Shown here one piece after another: positions 1-10,200 of a stretch of DNA of 64,000 nt (positions are counted from its first letter, which is position 1; every line of letters starts with the position of its first letter). The translations under genes and the position numbers were made by a program. The notes under the pieces were generated by a model that saw nothing but the letters and a program-made list of their open reading frames with translations, ran no database searches and was not told the DNA's origin. Source of the DNA: Diphasiastrum complanatum (lineage: Eukaryota; Streptophyta; Lycopodiopsida; Lycopodiales; Lycopodiaceae); NCBI GenBank assembly GCA_029204225.1, contig CM055111.1, positions 30,065,818 through 30,129,817 of the forward strand. Direction: 5' to 3'.

Positions 1-461
1 AGTTTGAGTAGATTCTCATTTGAATATTGGGTACATTGAATCTAGACCCACAAATAGTAGGGTTTACATTTTGGAGGGAAAGCCGAGTGGCCAAATAGGG
101 TTTGGACCTGCTGTAAAAGGATGTAACTCATGGAGAGACTAATCTTCTTTCTTCTCTCTCTCTCATTTCATCACTATGCATGGATCTCTTTGGTTCTACT
201 ACTCTTTGGTGCACTCTCTTGATGTTATCTTGCAAATCTATGTGTAGAATGCTCATTTTTTACTATTTCTGGATCCACACATGTGAAGTACAATAGGGTA
301 CTATAAATGTACAGACATAAACTATATTTTATGTTTTGTTTCATGTTTGAACAGTAGCTCTTAAAATTTGTATCTCATTTTGTATTTAGATGCTGATTTT
401 TCTACATTGGCATGATTGTTGATTTGCTTATCTTTGTAACCAAAGATCAAGATCCTTCACA
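1..461 (+). mobile_element. 5' LTR of copia element A1 (3' part; start lies outside the window)
   Basis: This stretch is colinear with family A LTRs elsewhere in the window (plus-strand copy at 37126-37772; reverse copies at 56330-56979 and 61134-61783). It ends in CCTTCACA directly before a tRNA-Met primer binding site. Its first ~190 bases, by comparison with the 650-bp copies, lie before the window. It carries a CACATGTG palindrome near 278 and a CT-rich tract near 145-165. As a 5' LTR it should hold the element's promoter. Confidence 0.85.
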
Positions 462-476
462 TGGTATCAGAGCTGG
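462..476 (+). other. Primer binding site of A1
   Basis: TGGTATCAGAGCTGG matches the complement of the 3' end of plant initiator tRNA-Met and lies directly after the LTR terminus. This is where minus-strand DNA synthesis would start. Confidence 0.9.
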
Positions 477-1040
477 TATTTCAGATTTTGAAGGAGGAAA
501 TCGCATCTATCAAAGATTTGGTGAAGATATCAAGGCTAGATTGGATTCTACATCAAAAGCCAGTTTGATGCTTATATAGATTGGATCTTTTGTAGGTCAT
601 AATCCTAAAAGGGTTTGGATACTTGATCAATTCCAATTTTTCAATTCACACACTGGAAATGGATGACTTTTGATGTATTAGGAAAGCCTAAGTGGTAGCT
701 AATAGATTGCATATCAAGTTTATAGAAATTGCATGTAGAATTTGAAATATTCAATTTTTTCCGATTTTGTCAAAACCGTAATTTTGATTGGATCTCTAGT
801 TTGTGAGGTTATTGAACTTCATTTGAGTGTGTTTCAATCTTAGGAAGTGACAAGAATCATTAGATGAGGATAGATCATAGGTTGATCAAAATTTCACTAT
901 TCTATGTGTTGATTTTCTACTTAGAAGTGCTAGAAGAGAATTGAGAGGTTTCAAATCTTTGTGATTTATCTTTGTTTGTTGTTCAAAGAAGTGCTTTGTG
1001 CATTGAAACAGGTTAAAAAAGAAGATCAGGTCATTGCTAC
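477..1040 (+). other. Untranslated leader of A1
   Basis: Leader between PBS and the gag start. It is colinear with the leaders of A2 (42384-42962) and of A3 (reverse, 60532-61119). No reading frame of note was seen. The last bases before the gag ATG are conserved between copies. Confidence 0.6.
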
Positions 1041-1979
1041 ATGGCAACGTCAAGTGGAGTCATGTTGGAAGCCAATGATAGGCTTACCTCAAGTAACTAT
1101 TTACTGTGGAAAGTGAGGATGAAATCACTTCTTGAGATGAATTATGTTTTGGATATTGTTGTAGGTTTGAAAGAGAGGCCAGCAATACAACAAGATCAAG
1201 TGAGGTATGACAAGAGGGCCAAGAAGGCTCTACACATGATCAAGATGAATGTTACCAATAAGCTTCTCAAGGAAGTTGGTAAGAGTACATCATCTAAGGA
1301 TGCTTGGGTACATTGAATAAGCTTTATGAATCCAAATCTACTTCTAGAGTGTTGTAAGAAGGCAAATCTTTTCTTGTTTGCAAAAGAATGAATAAAGTCC
1401 CACATTTATTTTGAGAGTGAAAGCATTGAATGATGAGTTGGCTTGCATTGATGAAAGCATTAAGCAAGGAGAACTTGTTCAAGTTATTCTTACTGGATTG
1501 TTGGATGCTCATGCTAATATTTTTCAAAGTCTTGCTATTCAAAGGACTTTGCCAAGTTTGATTGATCATCAAGAGATCTTGATCAATGAAAAATATGGGC
1601 TTCAATCAAGAGGTGGATCTACATTGACACTTCAAGAGGCTATGTTCACAAATGGCAAACTCAAGGGCAAAGGAAAAAGTAAGTGGTCTAAAGGGCAAGA
1701 TCAAGGGGAGGCTTCTTCAAATGGCAAAAATAAGGATAGATCAAAGCTCAAGTGCTTCTATTGTGGCATCAAAGGTCACTTTGCAAGTGAGTGCTACAAG
1801 AAGAAGAGAGATCAAGGAGACAAGCAAGGTAATCTTACTCTTGATGAGGATGGTTTGGATGTTCAAGATGAACATGATGATGCTTTTGTGATGTTTTCAT
1901 GTATGCTTGCTAATGATGGAGATCTAGATCCATGGTGGATTGATAGTGGAGCAAGTTCACACATGACTTTTCACAAAGA
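1041..1979 (+). pseudogene. copia gag-protease of family A (A1), frameshifted
   Basis: The frame opens at 1041 with the family A Gag N-terminus (LEANDRLTSSNYLLWKVRM), typical of copia Gag of the UBN2/DUF4219 type. It stops at 1316 and resumes from about 1411 in another frame, with damage between. The second part holds a CCHC zinc knuckle (CFYCGIKGHFASEC, near 1750-1795) that would bind RNA, then the retropepsin active site WWIDSGASSHM near 1933-1965. At 1979 the family A sequence stops inside the protease and family B sequence begins. The frame cannot make a working Gag-PR. Confidence 0.85.
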
Positions 1980-3637
1980 GTGGAGTTTCCTAATTTAGAA
2001 ATTCTTCAAGGAATTCTCATCTCTGAAGAAGCTAGGCAAAGAAAAAAAAAACTTTCTAGGATGAACAAACTCGAGCATATTGGAAGTGACAAGCCCTCTT
2101 TGTCAAGGACAAGCCTAAAGGAAGGAACAAGAACCAGTTTTCTCAAACTTTCAACAAAGACAAAGCCAAGGAGAAAGAAAAAGATGGTGAAGAAGATGAC
2201 TCATCTCATCCTTCTACTTCAAAGACCAAGAAGAAGAAAGTCAAGTGTTTTTTTGTGGCAAGAAGGGGCACTATGCCTCCAATTGCTTCAAAAAGAAAAA
2301 CCAACTCAGGTAAGCAAATCTCTCCAAAGAGATTGAAGAAGATTCTATTGCAAGTGATGGAGAAGGATCACTCATGGTGTCAAGTTTTTCTTCATCACCT
2401 TTCAAGAAAGATGGAGCTTGGTACATAGATAGTGGAGCCTCTTCACATATGTGCTGTTCAAAGGAGTCCTTTGAATCTATTGAACCTTATCAAAGACTCA
2501 AAAGATCTATTTATACTACAAATGATCATGAATTCTCTATTGATGGAATTGACAACATTCCATTAAAACTTGCTTCTTCTAAAGTTCTATCACTATCCAA
2601 TGTTCTTTTTGTTCCTAAGCTTACAAAGAACTTGATTAGTGTTGGAAAATTGCTTGATAGTGGCTATGATGGAAAATTCAATTCAAGAAAAATGATGAGA
2701 TTCTAGCTAATGGATCTAGATATGGTGGAATTTTCAAGTTGAATTCTTTTGAGAATGCAAACTTTTGTGAAGTTGCTCTTTTATCTAAGGAGGAGTTATG
2801 GCATAGAAGGTTGGGGCATCCTAACTTTAAGTCTATGTTTTCTATGGTAAAGAAAGATAAGGCTATTGGCCTTCCAAGATCACTCTTCAAGGATTTTAAG
2901 CCTTGTGAGGCTTGTGCTATTGCAAAATCACATAGAAGACCATATCAAAAGTCTTTCATTAAGATTTCTCATCCGTTGGAGCTAATTCACTCGGATGTTC
3001 ATTTTTCTTCCTCTAAAAGTATTGTTGGTGCAACTTGTTTTGTCACCTTTATTGATGATTTTACAAGATATACTTGGTTGTATCTACTTTCTTCAAAAGC
3101 TATGGTATTTGATCACTTCCTAATCTTCAAAACTTATGTTGAGAAACAATTTTCTTTCAAAGTTAAAGCTTTAAGTTGTGATGGAGGAGGGGAAAATATC
3201 TCCAACAAGTTCTTTGATTATTGTGAGAGTGAAGGGATTAAGAGAGATTTTTCTTGTGCTTATTCTCCATCTCAAAATGGTTGCTGAAAGAAAAAATTGA
3301 TCTTTATGTGAATGTGCTAAAGCAATCCAAGTTGAAACGTCTTTGCCTATTGAATATTGGGGTGAAGCAATTAATTGTGCAAACTATTTGTGCAATAGAT
3401 TACCTCACAATGCACTTGCTGGAAAATCACCATATGAAGTCTTGTTTAAGAAGAAACCTAAGGTAGATCACCTTAGAGTTTTTGGATGTGCTTGCTTTGT
3501 TCATGTACCCTTGGAAACAAGGAAAAGAGATGATCTTAATTCTATCAAAGGGATCATGGTTGGATATTCATCCAACAAGAAGGCTTACAGAATTTATGTT
3601 CCCTCTACCTCAATTACAATCGAGAGTAGGGATGTTC
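1980..3637 (+). pseudogene. family B gag C-terminus, zinc knuckle, protease and integrase joined into A1
   Basis: From 1980 the sequence matches family B Gag (the reverse copy near 33.6-34.05 kb), re-entering upstream of the B zinc knuckle, so the mosaic carries a second knuckle region (frameshifted) and a second protease (WYIDSGASSHMCC, 2416-2458). Integrase follows: LWHRRLGHPNF of the HHCC region near 2795-2830, HSDVHFSS with the first catalytic Asp near 2990, CDGGGE near 3175, then the C-terminal part CFVHVP...GIMVGYSS to 3637. The segment from 3254 to 3345 is damaged. RT and RNase H are absent. Likely origin is template switching between co-packaged RNAs or later recombination. Confidence 0.8.
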
Positions 3638-4067
3638 CTATATGATTGATCTAAACCAAGAACAAATCAATGGAATAGAAACAATGCAAGTGAAAGCTTG
3701 AAAAATACACTAAATTGACTCAAATTGGGTGTATGAAGCTCAAATTGCACCAAAATGAAAAATACTGTTCAAAACAGGTTATGTATGGCCCAACACGTGT
3801 GGAAGGTATACCTGCAGCCCACAGCGAGATTTGGTACAAATATTTTGGCTCTAGCTATCCATTTCAACTTGCTACCTCAATATTAGCTTGTTTTTAACAA
3901 CCTGCCAATTTGGGAATAGTTTTAGATCAATGTCTTAAATGCACTTGTACTTGGCTCTGATACCATGTCAAAGTACAGCAAAATGAACCAAGAATAGATC
4001 TGAATCTAGTCCACAAGTGTGATTGGATGTTAGATTAGATCAATCTATCAATCTACACAAGATACCT
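3638..4067 (-). mobile_element. Inverted LTR-PBS-leader fragment of a C-like copia element
   Basis: Read on the reverse strand, this holds an LTR 3' end (about 4066 to 3967) ending in GTACTTTGACA, then the PBS TGGTATCAGAGCCAAG (near 3952-3967), then leader sequence with a CACGTGTGG motif near 3794. It resembles the 3' end of the C1 LTR and leader (29600-29900) but is clearly diverged. It interrupts the plus-strand A1 mosaic. I saw no target duplication. Confidence 0.6.
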
Positions 4068-4247
4068 TGATGTGTAAAATTGATGTCAGAAATAGTGAAG
4101 CATCCAATTTGGACACTATTCTCTATATCAATTATGAAAGATACTTTAGAACCTTAGAAAGGAGATCTATACTTAGGATGGAGATCATTTTAAAGTTGGA
4201 TCAAAGCTCTATTGTCAAAACTATGCCAAAACTAGTTGAAGAGGGAG
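4068..4247 (+). pseudogene. 3' terminal coding remnant of family A, with polypurine tract
   Basis: The translated motif DVRNSEASNLDTILY matches DVRNSEASQVDTILF in element A3 (reverse, near 57270-57320), part of the non-RT segment found in that family. The frame ends ...KLVEEGV followed by a stop next to the LTR. The purine run GAAGAGGGAG just before 4248 is the polypurine tract that would prime plus-strand DNA. In A3 the same tract precedes the 3' LTR. Confidence 0.75.
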
Positions 4248-4441
4248 TGTGAGAGATTTCAACTAGTTTAGTCTAGTTTAGTCATGTTTTGATTAATTGT
4301 CAATAAGAGGACAAAACTCATTTTAGACTTAGAGATAACCTTTTTGAAGTTCTATTAGTGGCAGGATTTTTGGTTTGCTCCTTATTGTAACCAAAGATCA
4401 GGGACATGGATTGGATCTTGAATGATTTGAAATCCTTCACA
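4248..4441 (+). mobile_element. 3' LTR of A1 with a large internal deletion
   Basis: It starts TGTGAGAGATTTCAACTAG directly after the polypurine tract and ends AAATCCTTCACA. Both termini match family A LTRs, but only 194 of about 650 bases remain: the U3 start and the U5 end are joined with the middle missing. This closes element A1. Confidence 0.8.
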
Positions 4442-4714
4442 CGCCACCCACATATACTAAAATCAGATATGATTTCTTTGAGGGATCATCGTCTGAAGAT
4501 TTGGACAGTTACTTGTCCTAGTTTGAATCTATTACTATAGCAAATAAAGAAGATACAGATGAGGACGAAGTTAGAATACTACCAGGTCTTTTGCAAAAGT
4601 ACGCTAGGATTTGGTATAGTCAATTAGTACTGTAAACGGTTAATACATGAAATGCCTTAAAAGCAGCATTCCTTAGTTATACCAAAACCACGTACTGGTC
4701 AATAGTACACCATT
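4442..4714 (+). pseudogene. gypsy-type gag fragment, stop-containing
   Basis: Translation with several stops reads as a retrotransposon Gag core: YDFFEGSSSEDLDSYL, then ILPGLLQKYARIWYSQL, then ALKAAFLSY. The order of a DF/FEG start, a WY motif and an F..Y segment is that of the Retrotrans_gag family. It is followed in order by the zinc-knuckle and protease frames below. It abuts the A1 LTR. Confidence 0.6.
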
Positions 4715-5179
4715 TTGCGTAGAAGAGGGACAAGAGATTTCACTCCTCCACCCAAAATAAGGGATATATGTTACAACTGTGGAGCTCCCCCTGGTCACTA
4801 TTCGCCTGATTGTCATGATCCCAAGAGGTCAGTAGAATATGTGCCGCTCTGTGCTAACTGTAAAGACGAAGGGCATGTCACTGCTCCACAACAGCCGTGG
4901 TCTAAACCGAGGTTTGTAAATTCGCCTAGAGAAGATGAGCTACGACCATCTGAAACTACCACTGATATGGTAGTTCAAAAGATAGAAGTAGAGTCAGAAT
5001 TACAAAATCAAGACCAAGAATGGCCTGATTTCGATGTAGAAATACATAAAGTAACTACTAGAAGTAGTAAAGATGTTTCAACTCTTAAAGATAAGAAGAA
5101 AATCAAGAAAGCGAAATCTGCGAAAAGCGCGAAAAATGCGATAGAGAAAGGTTGCAGAACAGCTATTAGAAATTTCTAA
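4715..5179 (+). CDS. gypsy-type nucleocapsid fragment with CCHC knuckle
   Basis: A 154-codon open stretch. Near residues 19-33 lies a CCHC knuckle, CYNCGAPPGHYSPDC, followed by a second, imperfect one (CANCKDEGH without the last Cys). The C-terminus is Lys-rich (KKIKKAKSAKSAKNA), as expected of a nucleic-acid-binding Gag tail. It belongs with the gag fragment just upstream and the protease downstream. It is part of a decayed element and unlikely to be an independent gene. Confidence 0.6.
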   Translation: MRRRGTRDFTPPPKIRDICYNCGAPPGHYSPDCHDPKRSVEYVPLCANCKDEGHVTAPQQPWSKPRFVNSPREDELRPSETTTDMVVQKIEVESELQNQDQEWPDFDVEIHKVTTRSSKDVSTLKDKKKIKKAKSAKSAKNAIEKGCRTAIRNF

Positions 5180-5362
5180 TAGCAGAGAGCTAGACTTTGA
5201 TAGGTCTGTTGAAAAATACTACGAGGTTGATATTAGTTCGGAAGCTAAAAATCTCTTAGACGAAGAAACGAAGAAAGTTAAAAAGTAACATTCTCAGATC
5301 CAGTTATAAGTAGTGAGATACCTAGAGACCCATCGTCACTTAGACATCGTTCATATGATATA

Positions 5363-5848
5363 GTGGAAGATCTTGTCTCCAAAATGCCCAATATAACTTC
5401 TAAACAATTGTTAGAGGATAATCAGTATTATAAGAAAGAGATTAAGCAATTTTTGCAAAGGAAAAAGAAAAGGATAGTTAAGTTGCCACTAGTCAATGTA
5501 GGACTGGTAAACTATGGTGATGAAGCTCAACCCAAGATTCAGGTAGTAATCAATGGCTGCATTTTAAATAGTGTTCCTATAGATTCCGGATCCAATCTAA
5601 ATATAATGACCGAAGAAACAACATACGAGTTAGGCATTCACCATAGAATAGCACCTGCATTAAGACATGTAAGGTTAGTTGATGCAACTAGAAGATCACC
5701 GATTAGAGAATTGTCCCAAGTTATGGTCTACATTGGAGACCATAAGTTTCTAATGGACTTTATCATATTAAAAACTACAAGAGAGTCATCATATAAAGTA
5801 TTATTAGGACGAGCATGGCTCTACCTTGCCGATGTCATAACTCACTAG
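5363..5848 (+). CDS. First retropepsin domain of a gypsy-like element
   Basis: A 161-codon frame with the retropepsin pattern: active site PIDSGSNLNIM near residues 75-85 and the closing motif VLLGRAWLYLADVI near residues 146-159. The family is a dimeric aspartic protease that matures Gag-Pol. The frame stops at 5848, but homology to a second protease domain begins about 200 bases later. Confidence 0.75.
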   Translation: MEDLVSKMPNITSKQLLEDNQYYKKEIKQFLQRKKKRIVKLPLVNVGLVNYGDEAQPKIQVVINGCILNSVPIDSGSNLNIMTEETTYELGIHHRIAPALRHVRLVDATRRSPIRELSQVMVYIGDHKFLMDFIILKTTRESSYKVLLGRAWLYLADVITH

Positions 5849-6512
5849 AAGAAGAAGCAATTTACCTTCAAAGATCAGATGGAGACATTAGAGGGGAAAA
5901 GTCGTAAAAGAATTATGATATCCTAGGAGAAGGATAAATACGAATGTCAGACACCTACATCTTCTTCAAAATATACGTCAGAGGATGAAGGAGTTCAGTC
6001 TGTAAGGACTGAGGAAGGGGAGAGGTTCGTCACATTATCCATACCTCCATACAACAATAGTGTAGAATATGTAGATAGAGGAGATTGTGGAGTCCTAGGA
6101 ATCAGTGCCATTATAGGTGGCCATACTATTGATAGAATACTAATAGACTCAGGATCTAGTATTAACTTAATGACCGAGGCAATGGTTAAAGAGTTAAGAC
6201 TAGAAAAACAAATCCAGCCTATAACTTACTATGAGATCCATTTAGCAGATGCATCCAAAGCATACTTGTAGGAGAGCTGAGTGGTGTCAGCGTAATTATA
6301 GAGAAAAAGACGTTCGTTATGAATTTCTGTGTCATAAACCCAGTAAATACACCACCGTACTCAGTATTATTTGGAAGACCATGGTTATATTAGGTAGATG
6401 CTATTATAAATTGGTCTACTAAACAAATATTTTTCCCAGGCATTCTCACAGCCAGTCCGATAGGGGGTCACCTAATGAGATGGAGTGAAGAGGTAGGAAG
6501 ATTTACTGAATT
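5849..6512 (+). pseudogene. Second tandem retropepsin domain, stop-containing
   Basis: Reading through stops gives a second complete retropepsin: FVTLSIPPYNN, the active site ILIDSGSSINLMTEAMV (near 6143-6190), then VLFGRPWLY and VDAIINWS (near 6365-6420). It parallels the first domain but is strongly diverged (IDSGSNLNIMTEET versus IDSGSSINLMTEAM), so the duplication is old. Neither domain is followed by recognisable RT. Confidence 0.65.
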
Positions 6513-6860
6513 TTGGATCAACTTCATAGAATGCATGAGATTGACGATGAAGAGGATATGGAGCTACCAACAACATCCGAGTCGAGGGAGTTAGCCCCTT
6601 CAATTGATGGTGACTCACAAATGAGAACATCCAAGACAACCACTACTGAGATGGCATCATCATCATCATCAAGCCAACAACAAGGAAGCTTGAGGAGGAT
6701 GTCTTCTCCCTCATCTCAGTATAAGCCGCTTTCTAGTGTAGAGAGGAGCCGAGAAGCTGAGGAAGAAGAAGGAATAGAGATCATTGATGAGCAGGAACAA
6801 ATTCAAGAGGAGATTCAGCAAGAGCTAGCAACAACAAATGGAGAAATTTTTGATATTTAG
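6513..6860 (+). CDS. Acidic low-complexity frame downstream of the tandem proteases
   Basis: A 115-codon frame of unknown function, rich in Glu, Ser, Thr and Gln (runs MASSSSSSQQQ and EAEEEEGIEIIDEQEQIQEE). It contains no RT, RNase H or integrase motif. It seems to be the start of the long coiled-coil frame continuing beyond the stop at 6858-6860. I do not recognise it. It may be an extra ORF of the gypsy-like element. Confidence 0.35.
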   Translation: MDQLHRMHEIDDEEDMELPTTSESRELAPSIDGDSQMRTSKTTTTEMASSSSSSQQQGSLRRMSSPSSQYKPLSSVERSREAEEEEGIEIIDEQEQIQEEIQQELATTNGEIFDI

Positions 6861-8010
6861 CAAGAAAGTGATGATGATATCGAGGCACCAGTTTTGGATA
6901 ACAAATTATTTTTGAAGACCTTTGGGATGCTGTTGCCAGATACTCAGGAGGCCATTCAACATTTTGTTAGCTTGGAGAAAGTTTCGAGGAAGCTCGGGGC
7001 AAAGTATGATTCTATACGAGCAGACCTGATTTAGAAAGATGAGGAGCTAGTGGTGACCAAGGTTGAGTTGTCGCAAAAGCGAAGACCTTGAAGCAGCTCA
7101 AGTGGAGTTGGTAGAAAATAATACAGCCCTAGAGGAAGCCCAAGGTAGGTTTGATTCTACTCTGGAAGCAATTGAGGCAATGCAGGAGAAATCCAACAAT
7201 TTTGAAAATGAAAATGCGTTACTCAAGTAGCAGATCCAGACCCTGCAAGCCTCCCTACAAGAAGAAAGACATGCTCGGACTACTCTGAAAAGTGAAAACA
7301 AGGAGCTGAAGGACAAACTCAGCGAAGCAATTGCCAATAAGAAGAGTGTCGAAGCAAGCCAAAAACAGTTGTAGGGCTCTGTTTCTCAACTGCAGAGTTC
7401 TATAGACATGTTAAGAAAAGGCAATAAAATTTATAAGAGACAGGCCAAGGAGGCAGTTTTATGGCAAATAGGCACCGAAGTAACACTCGGAGCCTGTGTA
7501 TCTCATGGAAGATACATGATTGATCCGGTAGCATGGAATGGTATCCAAGAAACAATATTTTTCCTGCTCTAAAATGAGTATGAAAATAAGCTAGACTCAA
7601 TTAACATTTTTGATGTTCAAGAAGTTGTTCCTAGCCCTAATCCCATCTCTTCCAGATTCTCCAGTCGAATACTTTTTCCTGATCTGTGGAAAATCTACAC
7701 AGATTGTGAAGCTAACTATTCTCATTATTTCAAGGAAGTTAAAGCAAACAATATACTTCGCTCCACTAATCCAATAAACAGACCATACTATACCTACAAT
7801 TATATAAATATTTGTTCTTTCATTTCCTATGCACTCCTATCCATTCAACAATTGTACATTAAAGAGAAATTTCCAGAATATGCATATGCAGCCCTTTCAA
7901 TAATTGTCCCTTCTGCTGAGATGTCTGAAATCTTGTCTGAGGATAGTTGGTACACTCATATTGTAAATAATACATTGATCGACAACCTTCTTGCACCATT
8001 TGGCAATTAA
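6861..8010 (+). pseudogene. Coiled-coil reading frame with stops, origin unknown
   Basis: Conceptual translation gives about 380 residues broken by a few stops. From 7090 to 7400 it is heptad-like and rich in Glu, Lys, Gln and Leu (ALEEAQGRFDSTLEAIEAM, QIQTLQASLQEERHARTTL), a long coiled coil. From 7440 to 8010 it becomes a mixed, aromatic-rich region (AKEAVLWQIGTEVTLGACV; RPYYTYNYINICSFISYALL) ending near 8010. It could be an extra ORF of the element upstream or a captured plant sequence. It is not a pol domain. Confidence 0.4.
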
Positions 8011-8995
8011 GGAATGGGAGGCTATCCAAACTTGTCTTTCCAAGAAGATTATATGTAGAGGAATAATTATTTCCTTATCACAAAAGGGATGACTCTCAAA
8101 CAGGTTAATGAATAAAATGAAGCCCGAGCAAAAGCCATCTTTCATAAGAAGCCAACCAGTAGGAAGTGACAAAGGTGATTGTGAGTAATATGTTTGCGAG
8201 CCGCTGCACAGCTGAGGAAGGGGATATGTGGAGCCTCATGATCCCACATTATCCAAAGTTTTGTAAAAATTTTCAATTTTTGTATCAAATTTTGTACATG
8301 AAAATGTGCTTTAGTGCCTAAATCCATGTAAAGGCCTAAATGAATTTCATAAATTCATTTTAGAACAAAACCCGCGATGTTTTATGCGACGTTCTATAGA
8401 GACACACTAGCAGATCTCAACCAACATCTCAATAGTTGGTGAGCGACGCTCAGGCTAGTGTTCGTTCCTATAAGGTCGACACTTTGTGTCATTGTACATA
8501 CACAAATTTGAGTATCAATGGAGAGAAGAGAGTCTCTTTCTATAAGCTTGAGCATTCTTTTCCTTTGCCATTTCTTACAGCATTACTTCCTAGCAACTGA
8601 GCGAATACACTCTGAATGATCTGTAATTGCTTGTGATACTTGTTTGTCTGTGTCGCATTTTCCTTTCATGTTTAACTGAATTTCAATTACTCTAACTTGG
8701 ATTTCTAGGCATCTACAGAAAGCGACAATTCTAACTATTGTATGCAAAGAATTAGCCGAATCTGATAAGCATAACTATAAGCAGGACTTGTTTCAATTGT
8801 GAATGATCTATGTGTTCAGATAATGAACTTGATTGATGGTCTGTTCTGTTTGCTTCCTATGACAAGAACTAATTCTCTGTGTTCAATTACAAGGAATCAT
8901 TAGCCAATTCGATTATGTTTGATGAATCTATTTGCTAAGTTGTTGTTTGAGCCTGATTGCCTACTGATATCTTGGAGATTGGAAGATAAAGTATT
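8011..8995. other. No gene seen; possible gypsy LTR or UTR remnant
   Basis: No supported coding sequence. The stretch 8345-8700 has an LTR-like look (GTTCGTTCCTATAAGG, then GAGAGAAGAGAGTCTC) and might be the 3' LTR of the gypsy-like remnant, but I found no second copy in the window and no clear termini. Confidence 0.2.
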
Positions 8996-9208
8996 TTGTT
9001 AATCTCAGACCTTGACCAAATCGTTTCACCGTTGGTGTTTCTGGATGCCAATTTACCCAAATATCTTTGGATAACTAGACATGTCACTGTAGTATTCATT
9101 GTGAATATTACACATCACTATCCATCCACCTTCTTACATTCACTTATCATACAAAAGATGAGATTCTTCTCTCTCTTGGGGAACGATCAAACCTTTTATA
9201 CTACTTAA
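8996..9208 (+). pseudogene. Possible copia integrase fragment (weak)
   Basis: The translation contains LDANLPKYLW...FIVNITHHYPS, which recalls the copia integrase stretch before the C-terminal domain (LP..LW.EA....Y..NR). It is only about 70 codons with no catalytic motif, so the call is weak and chance similarity is possible. Confidence 0.25.
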
Positions 9209-9229
9209 TTCACTGATTTTGTGGAAATC

Positions 9230-10200
9230 TATAACGACTAGGCTACCACATTTTTCGAACTGTGGTAAGAATAGGCTTCAATAACCCTCTGAATACGATC
9301 GGACTCGATCTCCACTCCTCGTTCGGAAATTTTTTGCCCCAAATAGGACAATTCCTTAGCAAAAAAGTCACACTTAGACTCTTTGGCAAAGAGCTTTTCT
9401 CTTTTTTAAAGTTTTTCTTGGTTTCCTTAGGATTGTTGAAATTGGGATATGTTTTCATTAACAGCTTCCCTATCCTTCCTCTTGAATTGTAAACCTTTCT
9501 TTGGGTCATTAGGCTGGTGACCCCTAGATGGCTTAGGTGTGTCATCAAAATACTTTGCAGCCCTAATAGCATTCTCTAGGGTGTTTGGATGGTTCCTACG
9601 AACATCCACTTGGTAATCTTTTGGTAACCCATCAATAAACATTAACATTTGTACCTTTGGTGGAATGTCACTATAAAGTGGATTTAGGTCCTGAAAATCT
9701 TAAAAATTGTTCAAAACATTTACTCATTGTTAAATGACTCAACTTTTGAAAGTGTTCATAGTTATCTAATAGTGGCAGGAAATATCTCCTAAAAACTATG
9801 CAAAAATCATCCCACTTACAAGGTTGATTGCCTTTTGCAACTAGGTCATCCCACCATACTAAGGCTCTTCCTTCAAGGAACATCGTTACAGAGTGGACAA
9901 CTTTTCACATTCAGGGAATTGGTTCGTGCCAAAAGTATTTGTTCCATACATTAAGCCATGAACTTACCACTTGCAAGTTCCTATCTTTCTTCTCCCCCTT
10001 CAACAATTTTACGGGAGGTGGAACTACATGCTTCTTATGGTTGGCTAATCTAGACTCTAAGTCTTGGTTCCTTTGATTAGTTTCAAGAAGCATTTTATTA
10101 TTGGCTTGAATTTGTTCGTATAAAAGTTCAGAGCTTGTGCGACATTGGATGGGTTTGATAGATCAAATGATGGGTTTTCATTGGTTTGATACAGTGGAGT
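9230..10200 (-). pseudogene. Ty3/gypsy gag, reverse strand, frameshifted
   Basis: Read from high to low coordinates, pieces in different frames form a gypsy Gag: a helical N-terminal part (MLLETNQRNQDLESRLANHK), a capsid entry segment VKLLKGEKKDRN, then MFLEGRALVWWDDLVAKGN with the diagnostic WW motif (9883-9830), FRRYFLPLLDNYEHFQKLSHL, and MFIDGLPKDYQVDVRR (9648-9600). It tails into Lys-rich sequence near 9450 and continues weakly to 9230. No protease or RT follows, so the copy is truncated. It is unrelated to the plus-strand gypsy-like remnant at 4.4-8 kb. Confidence 0.7.
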
